A stretch of 64,000 nucleotides of DNA from Pleurodeles waltl (lineage: Eukaryota > Chordata > Amphibia > Caudata > Salamandridae), in NCBI RefSeq assembly GCF_031143425.1, contig NC_090447.1:766504409-766568408 (forward strand). Direction: 5' to 3'. The notes below the pieces were generated by a model. That model was not told where the DNA came from, did not search any database, and worked only from the letters and a program-made list of their open reading frames with translations. The position numbers and the translations under genes are program-made. Shown here in pieces: positions 8,697 to 18,784 of this stretch; position 1 is the stretch's first letter; each line of letters opens with the position of its first letter.

Positions 8697-11306
8697 CTAT
8701 ATGGTTACCTCCCTGTGGGGATGTAAACCACCCTGTTTGAAGTTTTTTTTAGCTAAGCAACAATGTGAAGATGTATTTTCAGAGTTTCTATCAGTAAGTT
8801 TTAGTTTAGAGCAGTGGGAATTGTCCACTGAACCTATTTGTAGTGATGGAAATGCCAGACAGGGATGCTGTCTCAGAAAAGCCATAGCTGGGCAAAAACT
8901 TTGTCCATATGGCTGGAAGAGAGAACAGGGATGCTGTTTCTCTTGAGTTGGAGCAGGGCAGGGATGCTGTCCTATGATCTCCACACTAGGGCAGGGATGC
9001 TGTCCTAAGTGTTGTGAGGCAGTGCAGGGTTTCTGCACTAAAGTTTCTCTGGGAGGGTTGGAGGGATGCTCCATGTTAACTAAAATGGTGCTCTTTTTCT
9101 CACCAATGTTAGTTATCCCACAGAGAGGTACTTCTACCTCAGGGAGTCCAGCTTTGCCAGCTGATGATTCCCTTGGAACAGGTGCCACCCCAGGAGAGGT
9201 TTCTCCCACCACAGGAATGCTATCCTGAATGGTAGGGTGGTTAGGGGATACTGTGATACCCTTTTTACCTGTTGATGGAGAGGGATCCTGAGTTTTCAGG
9301 CCTTCTCTCCTTTGCTTTTTCATTTCAGTAGAAATGAGAGGGCACAATTCCTCTGGGATGCCCAGCATGGCTGCATGGGCATAAAACTCTACATCAGCCC
9401 AACCTGAGGCCTCTAGGTCATTACCTAAGAGACAGTCTACAGGTAAGCTAGGTGATACCACCACCTGCTTAGGGCCAGTAACTCCACCCCAACTAAACTG
9501 AATTATAGCTAAGGGAAGAAACTTAGTGGAGTTATGGACATCAATAATCTTATACTGTTGTCCAATGATGTGTTGATCAGGGTGCACTAGGCTTTCAGTC
9601 ACCAAAGTGATACTGGCACCTGTGTCCCTGTAGGCCAAGGCCTCAACACCATTTATTGAAACTGTCTGCCTGTACTTATCCATTGTAAGGGGACAAGCAG
9701 CCAGTGTGGCAAGGCCAATGCCACTAGGTGTGACAGAAACTGTCTTGGGACTGACTACCCCAGTTTCTATGATGGACCCATAAGTGAACCCAACTACACC
9801 ATTTGCTTGACTGTTGCCAGCAGTCCCACCACTAGTACCACTACTGCTAGGGGCACTAGAGCTTGATGTATTAGTGGTGGTAGGCTCAGGGGGTTTACCT
9901 GGACAGGACTTATCCCCTGGCCTATGGCCTCTGTTTTTACACACAAAACACCAAGGCTTTTTAATGTGTGTGGGTTGAGAAGAAGAGGAAGAATTTGTTT
10001 TATCCCCACCCTCTGAAGAGTGTTTAAGATTTGAAGTGGGATCTTTGGTTTTACCCTTATCCCCATGCTTATCTTGAGATTTTTCACCATCTTTCTTCTT
10101 ATTGACATCTTTGTCACCCCCTGTATGAACTTTTCTGTTCACCCTTGTTCTGACCCATTTGTCTGCCTTCTTTCCCAATTCTTGGGGAGAGGTCAGATCA
10201 GAGTCTACCAGGTACTGGTGCAACAAATCAGACACACAATTATTAAGTATATGCTCTCTCAGGATTGTGTTATACAGGCTTTCATAATCAGTAACTTTAC
10301 TGCCATGTAACCACCCCTCCAAGGCCTTCACTGAATGGTCAATGAAATCAACCCAGTCTTGTGAAGACTCCTTTTTGGTCTCTCTGAACTTTATCCTGTA
10401 TTGTTCAGTGGTTAAGCCATAACCATCCAGGAGTGCATTCTTAAGAACTGTAAAATTATTGGCATCACTTTCTTCCACAGTAAGGAGTCTATCCCTACCC
10501 TTTCCACTAAATGATAGCCATAGGATAGCAGCCCACTGCCTTTGAGGGACATCCTGTACAACACAGGCCCTCTCAAGTGCAGCAAACCACTTGTTAATGT
10601 CATCCCCCTCCTTATAAGGGGGAACTATCTTGTGCAGATTCCTGGAATCATGCTCTTTTGCAGGATGACTATGGGGAATACTGCTGCTGCCACCATGGGT
10701 TTCTAAACCCAGTTTCTGTCTCTCCTTCTCTACTTCTAAAGTCTGTCTATCCAAATCCAGCTGTTGCTTCTTGAGCTTCAGTCTGGTTTGTTCCACTCTC
10801 AATCTATTGAGCTCCCTTTCTAACAATCTGTCATCAGGGTGGGTGGGAGGGACATGCCTTGAAACAGAAGTATGGTGAGAATGGACAGAAGGAGACCTGT
10901 CCCTTACAGAAGCCACCCTAACAGCTTGGCTAACAGAAACATCACTACCAGTATGGTGAGAATAAATGCTTTTGCTATGATGTGAGACAACACTATTTAT
11001 ATGGTGTGGCTCATCATCATTACCAACTATGCTAGACTGTCTAGTAATGGGCAGGCTAGGAAGTTTCTTTCCTGAATCTTTTCCTGGGGGAGTCCCTGGA
11101 TCAGATTGAGGACCATTAGCTACTTTTTCACCAGATTGGGCACTTATGGCCTTATCCTGTACTCTAAGCATGTTAATTAACAGTTCTAAGGAAGGATTTT
11201 TCCCTACACTCAAACCTCTCTCTATGCAGAGATTCCTTGCTCCTTTCCAGCTAAGGTGATCATATGCAAGTTTGGACAGATCAACATTTTGGCCTGTGCC
11301 AGACAT
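8697..11306 (-). CDS. gag: Gag-protease polyprotein of the LTR element, intact, 869 aa
   Basis: The reading frame is uninterrupted. Seen in order: a helix at 12-48 with a SAP-like look (residues 20-32); a Ser/His-rich linker; a charged coiled coil at about 158-202; a capsid-like region at about 228-390 with WAAILWLSF, then YGLTTEQYRIKFRE and WLHGSKV, recalling the Gmr1-type Gag from which SCAN domains derive; a Lys/Asp-rich stretch at 390-430; an atypical zinc knuckle with C453, C456, H461 and C468 (spacing 2-4-6); and a retropepsin-like domain with active-site DTGAS at 561-565 and LLGNDL at 626-631. The C-terminal 200 residues contain QHPC repeats. Gag would build the particle and package RNA; the protease would cut Gag. 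ATG 11306 lies 272 bp after the 5' LTR. Integrity and near-identical LTRs suggest recent activity in trans. Confidence 0.9.
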   Translation of the reverse strand: MSGTGQNVDLSKLAYDHLSWKGARNLCIERGLSVGKNPSLELLINMLRVQDKAISAQSGEKVANGPQSDPGTPPGKDSGKKLPSLPITRQSSIVGNDDEPHHINSVVSHHSKSIYSHHTGSDVSVSQAVRVASVRDRSPSVHSHHTSVSRHVPPTHPDDRLLERELNRLRVEQTRLKLKKQQLDLDRQTLEVEKERQKLGLETHGGSSSIPHSHPAKEHDSRNLHKIVPPYKEGDDINKWFAALERACVVQDVPQRQWAAILWLSFSGKGRDRLLTVEESDANNFTVLKNALLDGYGLTTEQYRIKFRETKKESSQDWVDFIDHSVKALEGWLHGSKVTDYESLYNTILREHILNNCVSDLLHQYLVDSDLTSPQELGKKADKWVRTRVNRKVHTGGDKDVNKKKDGEKSQDKHGDKGKTKDPTSNLKHSSEGGDKTNSSSSSQPTHIKKPWCFVCKNRGHRPGDKSCPGKPPEPTTTNTSSSSAPSSSGTSGGTAGNSQANGVVGFTYGSIIETGVVSPKTVSVTPSGIGLATLAACPLTMDKYRQTVSINGVEALAYRDTGASITLVTESLVHPDQHIIGQQYKIIDVHNSTKFLPLAIIQFSWGGVTGPKQVVVSPSLPVDCLLGNDLEASGWADVEFYAHAAMLGIPEELCPLISTEMKKQRREGLKTQDPSPSTGKKGITVSPNHPTIQDSIPVVGETSPGVAPVPRESSAGKAGLPEVEVPLCGITNIGEKKSTILVNMEHPSNPPRETLVQKPCTASQHLGQHPCPSVEIIGQHPCPAPTQEKQHPCSLFQPYGQSFCPAMAFLRQHPCLAFPSLQIGSVDNSHCSKLKLTDRNSENTSSHCCLAKKNFKQGGLHPHREVTI
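8862..9004 (-). repeat. 33-bp minisatellite encoding QHPC repeats in Gag
   Basis: QHPC occurs at residues 769-772, 780-783, 791-794 and 812-815, with a decayed copy around 802-805. The spacing is 11 residues (22 across the decayed copy). On the plus strand this is a recurring CAGGGATGCTG. The repeat lies downstream of the protease in a tail of unknown role. The Cys and His content might bind metal, but four copies without a knuckle pattern do not prove it. Confidence 0.75.
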
Positions 11307-11557
11307 TTTTAGAGAGAGTTAAAGTGATAGTAAAAGATAAAAAGTTTGTCAGAGCTTTTAGAAAGACAGAGAAAAAAAACTTTTTAAACTTTATAGAACT
11401 TTTTAGTAAGTTAGAAGTACTTTTCAGCACTTAGAAAAGAGTGAAAAGAGGAAATGCAAAACTTTTTGGCTACGTGTATATACACTGACCTTGTTTTGTA
11501 TATTTTTCTCTTATGAAAAGTACAATGACAAGAGTGGTAAGTAGTCTCAAAGCACTT
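11307..11557 (-). other. Untranslated leader of the LTR element
   Basis: 251 bp of A/T-rich sequence between the primer site and the Gag start, with purine-rich patches such as plus AGAAAGACAGAGAAAAAAAA. It probably holds packaging signals (inference from position only). Confidence 0.5.
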
Positions 11558-11577
11558 ATCCCACCGCTGCACAACCA
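11558..11577 (-). promoter_or_regulatory. Primer-binding site, tRNA-Leu type
   Basis: On the minus strand, one base after the CA of the 5' LTR, the sequence is TGGTTGTGCAGCGGTGGGAT. The stretch GCAGCGGTGGGAT is complementary to the acceptor/T-arm end of vertebrate tRNA-Leu genes (AATCCCACCGCTGCCA type), and TGG pairs with the CCA tail. There are two or three mismatches just inside the CCA. The match is from memory of the tRNA and was not searched. Confidence 0.7.
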
Positions 11578-11578
11578 A

Positions 11579-14500
11579 TGTAGGAGGCTGGACTGGCTTG
11601 TAGTGAGTACCAAGGGGTACTTGCACCTTGCACCAGGCCCAGTTATCCCTTATTAGTGTATAGGGTGTCTAGCAGCTTAGGCTGATAGATAATGGTAGCT
11701 TAGCAGAGCAGCTTAGGCTGAACTAGGAGACGTGTGAAGCTACTACAGTACCACTTAGTGTCATATGCACAATATCATAAGAAAACACAATACACAGTTA
11801 TACTAAAAATAAAGGTACTTTATTTTTATGACAATATGCCAACGTAACTTAGAGTGTACCCTCAGTGAGAGGATAGGAAATATACACAAGATATATATAC
11901 ACAATAGCAAAAATATGCAGTATAGTCTTAGAAAACAGTGCAAACAATGTATAGTTACAATAGGATGCAATGGGGAAACATAGGGATAGGGGCAACACAA
12001 ACCATATACTCCAAAAGTGGAATGCGAACCACGAATGGACCCCAAACCTATGTGACCTTGTAGAGGGTCGCTGGGACTATTAGAAAATAGTGAGAGTTAG
12101 AAAAATAACCCTCCCCAAGACCCTGAAAAGTGAGTGCAAAGTGCACTAAAGTTCCCCTAAGGACAAAGAAGTCGTGTTAGAGGAATAATGCAGGAAAGAC
12201 ACAAACCAGCAATGCAACACTGTGGATTTCCAATCTAGGGTACCTGTGGAACAAGGGGACCAAGTCCAAAAGTCACAAGCAAGTCGGAGATGGGCAAATG
12301 CCCAGGAAATGCCAGCTGCGGGTGCAAAGAAGCTTCTACTGTACAGAAGAAGCTGAGGTTTCTGCAGGAACGAAAAGGGCTAGAGACTTCCCCTTTGGTG
12401 GACGGATCCCTCTCGCCATGGAGAGTAGTGCAGAAGTGTTTTCCCGCCAAAAGAACGCCAACAAGCCTTGCTAGCTGCAAATCGTGCGGTTAGCGTTTTT
12501 GGACGCTGCTGAGGCCCAGGAGGGACCAGGAGGTCGCAAATTGGACCAGCAGAGAGAGGGGACGTCGAGCAAGACAAGGAGCCCTCTCTGAAGCCGGTAG
12601 CACCCGGAGAAGTGCCAGAAACAGGCACTACAAGGATGCGTGAAAACAGTGCTCACCGAAGTTGCACAAAGGAGTCCCACGTCGCCGGAGACCAACTTAG
12701 AAAGTCGTGCAATGCAGGTTAGATTGCCGTGGACCCAGGCTTGGCTGTGCACAAAGGATTTCCGCCGGAAGTGCACAGGGGCCGGAGTAGCTGCAAAAGT
12801 CGCGGTTCCCAGCAATGCAGCCCAGCGAGGTGAGGCAAGGACTTACCTCCACCAAACTTGGACTGAAGAGTCACTGGACTGTGGGGGTCACTTGGACAGA
12901 GTCACTGGATTCGAGGGACCTCGCTCGTCGTGCTGAGAGGAGACCCAAGGGACCGGTAATGCAGCTTTTTGGTGCCTGCGGTTGCAGGGGGAAGATTCCG
13001 TCGACCCACGGGAGATTTCTTCGGAGCTTCTGGTGCAGAGAGGAGGCAGGCTACCCCCACAGCATGCACAAGCAGGAAAACAGTCGAGAAGGCGGCAGGA
13101 TCAGCGTTACAGAGTTGCAGTAGTCGTCTTTGCTACTATGTTGCAGGTTTGCAGGCTTCCAGCGCGGTCAGCAGTCGATTCCTTGGCAGAAGGTGAAGAG
13201 AGAGATGCAGAGGAACTCGGATGAGCTCTTGCATTCGTTATCTAAAGTTTCCCCAGAGACAGAGACCCTAAATAGCCAGAAAAGAGGGTTTGGCTACTTA
13301 GGAGAGAGGATAGGCTACTAACACCTGAAGGAGCCTATCAGAAGGAGTCTCTGACGTCACCTGGTGTCACTGGCCACTCAGAGCAGTCCAGTGTGCCAGC
13401 AGCACCTCTGTTTCCAAGATGGCAGAGGTCTGGAGCACACTGGAGGAGCTCTGGACACCTCCCAGGGGAGGTGCAGGTCAGGGGAGTGGTCACTCCCCTT
13501 TCCTTTGTCCAGTTTCGCGCCAGAGCAGGGCTAAGGGGTCCCCTGAACCGGTGTAGACTGGCTTATGCAGAATTGGGCACCTCTGTGCCCAACAAAGCAT
13601 TTCCAGAGGCTGGGGGAGGCTACTCCTCCCCTGCCTTCACACCATTTTCCAAAGGGAGAGGGTGTAACACCCTCTCTCAGAGGAAGTCCTTTGTTCTGCC
13701 ATCCTGGGCCAGGCCTGGCTGGACCCCAGGAGGGCAGATGCCTGTCTGAGGGGTTGGCAGCAGCAGCAGCTGCAGTGAAACCCCAGGAAGGGCAGTTTGG
13801 CAGTACCAGGGTCTGTGCTACAGACCACTGGGATCATGGGATTGTGCCAACTATGCCAGGATGGCATAGAGGGGGCAATTCCATGATCATAGACATGTTA
13901 CATGGCCATATTCGGAGTTACCATTGTGAAGCTACATATAGGTAGTGACCTATATGTAGTGCACGCGTGTAATGGTGTCCCCGCACTCACAAAGTTCAGG
14001 GAATTGGCTCTGAACAATGTGGGGGCACCTTGGCTAGTGCCAGGGTGCCCTCACACTAAGTAACTTTGCACCTAACCTTTACCAGGTAAAGGTTAGACAT
14101 ATAGGTAACTTATAAGTTACTTAAGTGCAGTGTAAAATGGCTGTGAAATAACGTGGACGTTATTTCACTCAGGCTGCAGTGGCAGGCCTGTGTAAGAATT
14201 GTCAGAGCTCCCTATGGGTGGCAAAAGAAATGCTGCAGCCCATAGGGATCTCCTGGAACCCCAATACCCTGGGTACCTCAGTACCATATACTAGGGAATT
14301 ATAAGGGTGTTCCAGTAAGCCAATGTAAATTGGTAAAATTGGTCACTAGCCTGTTAGTGACAATTTGGAAATAAATGAGAGAGCATAACCACTGAGGTTC
14401 TGGTTAGCAGAGCCTCAGTGAGACAGTTAGGCACCACACAGGGAACACATACATAAAGGCCACAACCTTATGAGCACTGGGGTCCTGACTAGCAGGGTCC

Positions 14501-14662
14501 CAGTGACACATAACAAACATACTGAAAACATAGGGTTTTCACTATGAGCACTGGGCCCTGGCTAGCAGGATCCCTAGTGAGACAGTGAAAACACCCTGAC
14601 ATACACTCACAAACAGGCCAAAAGTGGGGGTAACAAGGCTAGAAAGAGGCTACTTTCTCACA
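11579..14662 (-). repeat. Right LTR (5' LTR of the minus-strand element)
   Basis: 3084 bp with the same TG...CA ends as the left LTR. About 25 differences by eye from the left LTR, including AAGGACAAAG versus AAGGACAAA near 12166. Transcription of the element would start within this LTR and run leftward. Confidence 0.92.
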
Positions 14663-14667
14663 GGCAC
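14663..14667. repeat. Target-site duplication GGCAC, right copy
   Basis: Follows TCTCACA of the right LTR and continues as CCCTCTAGCAGG of the host LTR. In array LTRs a further 53 bp (25603-25655 in U1) lie between GGCAC and CCCTCTAG, so the target already had that deletion. Confidence 0.85.
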
Positions 14668-16936
14668 CCCTCTAGCAGGCCTTACAGCCCTAAGACAGGG
14701 TGCACTATACCACAGGTGAGGGCATAGGTGCATGGGCCCTATGCCCCTACAGTGTGTAAGCAAAACCTTACACATTGTAAGTGCAGGGTAGCCATAAGAG
14801 TATATGGTCTGGGAGTCTGTCATACACGAACTCCCCAGCACCATAATGGCTACACTGAAAACTGGGAAGTTTGGTATCAAACGTCTCAGCACAATAAATG
14901 CACACTGATGCCAGTGTACATTCTATTGTAAAATACACCCAAAGGGCTTCTTAGAGATGCCCCCTGAAAACATACCCGACTTCCAGTGTGGGCAGACTAG
15001 TTTTGCCAGCCTGCCACACACCAGACATGTAGCTGGCCACATGGGGAGAGTGCCTTTGTCACTCTATAGCTAGTAACAAAGACTGTCCTGGGTGGAGGTG
15101 CTCCTCACCTCCCTCTGCAGGACCTGTAACACCTGGCGGTGAGCCTCAAAGGCTCACCCCCTTTGTTACAGCGCCACAGGGCATCCCATCTAGGGGAGAT
15201 GCCCGCCCCTCCGGCCACAGCCCCTACTTTTGGCGGCAAGGCCGGAGGAGATAATGAGAAAAACAAGGAGGAGTCACTGGCCAGTCAGGACAACCCCTAA
15301 GGTGTCCTGACCTGTGGTGACTCTAACTTTTAAAAATCCTCCATCTTGCAGATGGAGGATTCCCCCAATAGGATTAGGGATGTGACCCCCTCCCCACCGG
15401 GTGGAGGCACAAAGAGGGTGTAGCCACCCTCAGGGCTACTAACCTGCCAGACCTAAACACACCCCTAAATTGAGTATTTAGGGGCCCCCAGAACCTAAGA
15501 AGATAGATTCCTGCAACCTGAAGACGAAGAAGGACTGCTGACGTGAAGCCCTGCAGAGAAGACTGATACACCAACTGCTTTGGCCCCAGCCCTTCCGGCC
15601 TGTCTCCCTACTTCAAGAAAAACTGCAACAGCGACGCGTCCCCCAGGGTCCAGCGACCTCTGAAGCCTCAGAGGACTACCCTGCATCTAAAAGGACCAAG
15701 AACTCCCGAGGACAGCGGCCCTGTTCCAAAGAAAGTGCAACTTTGCAACAAAGAAGCAACTTTTAAAGACCACACGTTTCCTGCCGGAAGCCTGAAATTT
15801 TCCACTCTGCACCCAACGCCCCCGGCTCGACCTGCGGAAAACTAACTCTACAGGGAGGACTCCCCGGCGACTGTGAGCCCGTGAGTAGCCAGAGTTGATC
15901 CCCCTTGAGCCCCCACAGCGACGCCTGCAGAGGGAATACAGAGGCTCCCCCTGACCGCGACTGCCTGCTTCAAGGAACCCGACGCCTGGTAAAGACACTG
16001 CACCCGCAGCCCCCAGGACCTGAAGGATCCGACCTCCAGTGCAGGAGTGACCCCCAGCTGGCCCTCTCCCTTGCCCAGGTGGTGGCTACCCCGAGGAGCA
16101 CCCCCCTTGCCTGCCTGCATCGCTGAAGAGACCCCTGGGTCTCCATTTGAAACCTATTGCAAACCTGACGCCTGTTTCCACTCTGCACCCGGCCGCCCCT
16201 GTGCCGCTGAGGGTGTACTTTTTGTGCTGACTTGTGTCCCCCCCCCGTGCCCTACAAAACCCCCCTGGTCTGCCCTCCGAAGTCGCAGGTACTTACCTGC
16301 TAGCAGCCTGGAACCGGGGCACCCCCTTCTCCTTTGAAGCCTATGCGTTTTGGGCACCACTTTGACCTCTGCACCTGACCGGCCCTGAGCTGCTGGTGTG
16401 GTAACTTTGGGGTTGCCCTGAACCCCCAACGGTGGGCTACCTTGGTCCCAACTTTGAACTCTGTAAGTGCTTTACTTACATGCAAAACTAACAAATACAT
16501 ACCTCACCCAGGAACTGTTGAATTTTGCACTGTGTCCAATTTTAAAATAGCCTATTGCCATTTTTGCCAAAACTGTACATGCTATTGTGATGATTCAAAG
16601 TTCCTAAGATACCTGAGTGAAATACTTTTCATTTAAAGTATTGTTTGTAAATCTTGAACCTGTGGTTCTTAAAATAAACTAAAAAAAGATATGTTTCTAT
16701 ATAAAAACCTATTGGCCTGGAATTGTCTGAGTGTGTGTTCCTCATTTATTCCCTGTGTGTATACAACAAATGCTTAACACTACCCTCTGATAAGCCTACT
16801 ACTCGACCACACTACCACAAAATAGAACATTAGAATTATCTCTTTTTGCCACTATCTTACCTCGAAGGGGGACCCTTGGACTCTGCGCATGCTATTTCTT
16901 ACTTTGAAATAGTACATACAGAGCCAACTTCCTCCA
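14663..16936 (+). mobile_element. Right part of the hybrid LTR at the left edge of the array
   Basis: Continues the LTR that began at 5159. From 14668 to about 15950 it carries many differences from the array LTRs, for example GGCGGCAAGGCCGG against GGCTGTAAGGCCGG. From about 16000 to its end it is almost identical to them. It ends in CTCCA instead of CTACA and is followed by the array CTTAT (16937-16941). It contains AATAAA near 16673. The change of similarity marks an exchange point at about 15.95-16.05 kb. Confidence 0.8.
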
Positions 16937-16941
16937 CTTAT

Positions 16942-17464
16942 GTTTTGTGGTACTGTAAGACTAAAAGAACAGGTTTTGGTACTGTGAACATTGCAGGCCC
17001 AAGTAAGCTATTATTCACCACTCATGTTTGCCAGGAAGGCTTTCTTGCTCATGCTCATCAGTCAAAACAAGAGTTGCGATGTTCATGGACCCCCCATTGT
17101 TGTGTTATCATTCATTTATACAGTACACCAGCAGTTTCCATGACTGTGCAGCATGGCAGTAAAGTAATGAGATCATATTGCATTTGCCAACCAAGCCCAT
17201 ACGTCGCTCATTGACTATTCCACCCCTTTATTGTGCTTCATTGACTCACAGCTCTGCCCCTCCATTATGAAAAAGTTTTTTTGGTTGGCTTGACTACCTG
17301 GATTTTTTCTAACATGTCAACCAACAAACCTCTCAAAGTGATAGATTTGATAGAAGATAATGTTAACCGATTTGTAGTGAGGTATGGCTGTTGGACTTTG
17401 TTCAAAATAATTATAGTTACTTAAGAGGCGAATCTGGTATCAACAAAGGGTAATTTTTTTCTAG
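16942..17464. other. Spacer between LTR and gamma in U0 (intron-like)
   Basis: No gene or element recognised. It ends in a T-rich tract and CTAG before gamma. The copy in each other unit lies between the LTR and gamma (27938-28459, 38574-39096, 49398-49920, 60037-60560). Confidence 0.6.
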
Positions 17465-17568
17465 CTGCACAGACTACCAATGCCGGAGCCAGCAGCAGCG
17501 CCAGTGCGATGGAGGTGGTCCAGGAGGTTGGAGAGGAGGAGTCCCAGTGGTGGCAGGGACAAGTGGTG
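17465..17568 (+). CDS. Exon-like segment gamma, U0 copy
   Basis: 104 bp between a strong acceptor (T-tract, then CTAG at 17461-17464) and a donor GTAAAT at 17569. If entered in phase 1 from beta it translates as an open, Ala/Ser-rich then acidic stretch (AQTTNAGASSSASAMEVVQE... to ...SQWWQGQVV). It leaves in phase 0. The donor is GTAAAT in U0 and U2 (type a) and the stronger GTAAGT in U1, U3 and U4. No known domain is recognisable. It could be a linker of a Harbinger Myb-like protein, a host exon, or a spliced non-coding RNA. Confidence 0.45.
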
Positions 17569-18124
17569 GTAAATCACATTGCTTGGTTATGAAAAAATTA
17601 AGTATACTGTATTTGTTAAGCAAGGTGGATATCCCACCCATCATTATCTTCATCTCCATGCCATTTCTCCACCTGTGAACTAACTGCAGCATGGTTCAAT
17701 TTCACACTGCAGTGTTAGCTGTGCAATGTGGGCCTGCTTCAGTTAATGCTGCATTACAAAGTTTTCAATGCATTGCAATCTGAAAACAAGGTGTTTTTCC
17801 CAGTGGCCACTCAGTCACGTCCTACTGTACTTCAGTCCATTATTCTTTCTTAAGTTCTGTCCCAGCTTACCAAAAAATGTAAAGATATTTTCTTGGCATG
17901 TGCCACATTTTTCTTTCCAAATGATTTATGTATATATATTTAATGGCTTCCATTTTTTTTTCAGGAATCTTTTTATTGTTATTTCAATTATACCATAAGT
18001 GTTTTATTCTATAATAACATTTATACTACAGATGTTCATATATGATAGGCACTTTGCATATTTGTGAGCATTATCCGCAAGGAGTGGGGCATGTGTAATG
18101 ATACTAGATAGAGCAAGAGACGAA
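17569..18124. other. Spacer after gamma, possible LINE 3' end, U0
   Basis: No gene seen. A T-run at about 17953-17961 followed by CAGGAATCTTTTTATTG could be the poly(A) tail of the minus-strand LINE, which would put the LINE 3' end here. I cannot confirm a target duplication. Confidence 0.35.
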
Positions 18125-18315
18125 GGGGGTTATTCCAACTTTGAAGGAGGTGTTAATCCGTCCCAAAAGTGACGGTAAAGTGACGGATTTACCACCAGCC
18201 GTATTACGAGTTCCATAGGATATAATGGACTCGTAATACGGCTGGTGGTAAATCCGTCACTTTTCCGTCACTTTTGGGACGGATTAACACCTCCTCCAAA
18301 GTTGGAATAACCCCC
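18125..18315. mobile_element. Palindromic MITE, Harbinger-like, U0 copy
   Basis: A 191-bp near-perfect inverted repeat with ends GGGGGTTATTCCAACTTTG and CAAAGTTGGAATAACCCCC, meeting at a small centre around TATAATGG. It is flanked by a 3-bp duplication GAA (18122-18124, 18316-18318). The empty site GACGAAGTATC is present in U1 (29119), U3 (50578) and U4 (61219), which proves insertion. A 3-bp duplication and long inverted repeats fit PIF/Harbinger MITEs, though GAA is not the usual TWA target. Confidence 0.88.
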
Positions 18316-18318
18316 GAA

Positions 18319-18784
18319 GTATCTAAACATATACTTTACATTTTGCAATCAGGAGAGATCGTCTGAGCCTAAGTATAAGTTTTTCGCGTGAAAGATAGTT
18401 GGGTCTCTGGGGCAGACACAGACTGATAGACTTCTTATCTCTCGCTTAGCTTTTACGCTTGAGTAGTGATGCAGTTACAGAGATATATATATAAATGCTG
18501 ATCCTGAGTTAACAATGAATAAAAACAATAAAATGTTTAAGCAATGGAGTACTTTATCCTTAAGTATTTGATGACATTATGACTGTGCCTTCATGCGTGT
18601 GGTATCCCCACGGTGCTATAGAGATGCACTAATGTATTGGGAGCCATGTTTTAGCTCCAGGGGCCTAGTGCCGATAGTGCCTTGGTTTACATGTTCCGGG
18701 ATGGGAATGCAACAATCGGTAAGTGTTCCGATGACCATACCAGGGGGTCCCCATTTTTTGTTGAACGCTGGGCCAACCTAAATA
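18319..18784 (-). other. Probable LINE 3' untranslated region, U0
   Basis: Non-coding stretch between the MITE and the end of ORF2, with TA-repeat (TATATATATAAATG near 18485) and A-rich segments. It is co-amplified with the LINE in every unit, so linkage alone does not show that it belongs to the LINE. Confidence 0.4.

Larger units (their letters stand above)
5497..14662 (-). mobile_element. Complete non-autonomous LTR retrotransposon (Gag-protease only)
   Basis: The 9166-bp element consists of LTR (5497-8577), internal region (8578-11578) and LTR (11579-14662), flanked by GGCAC duplications. The gene, primer site and purine tract all show that it reads on the minus strand, so the right LTR is its 5' LTR. 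The internal region is only 3.0 kb and encodes one Gag-protease protein. There is no reverse transcriptase, RNase H or integrase, so it must depend on a partner element. By eye the two LTRs differ at about 25 places in 3.08 kb (about 0.8%), so the insertion is young. Gag features suggest the Gypsy/Gmr1-like group (inference). Confidence 0.92.

Noticed and set aside
11558..11577. A tRNA-Leu gene fragment
   Set aside because: Only the 3' end complement is present, exactly next to the LTR, so it is a primer site.
5154..16941. ATAAG and CTTAT at the two ends of the hybrid LTR as an inverted target duplication
   Set aside because: Target duplications are direct. The reverse-complement match of five bases is best taken as chance.
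18125..18315. The palindrome as a transcription terminator or small RNA gene
   Set aside because: The empty sites in three units and the GAA duplication show a transposon insertion.
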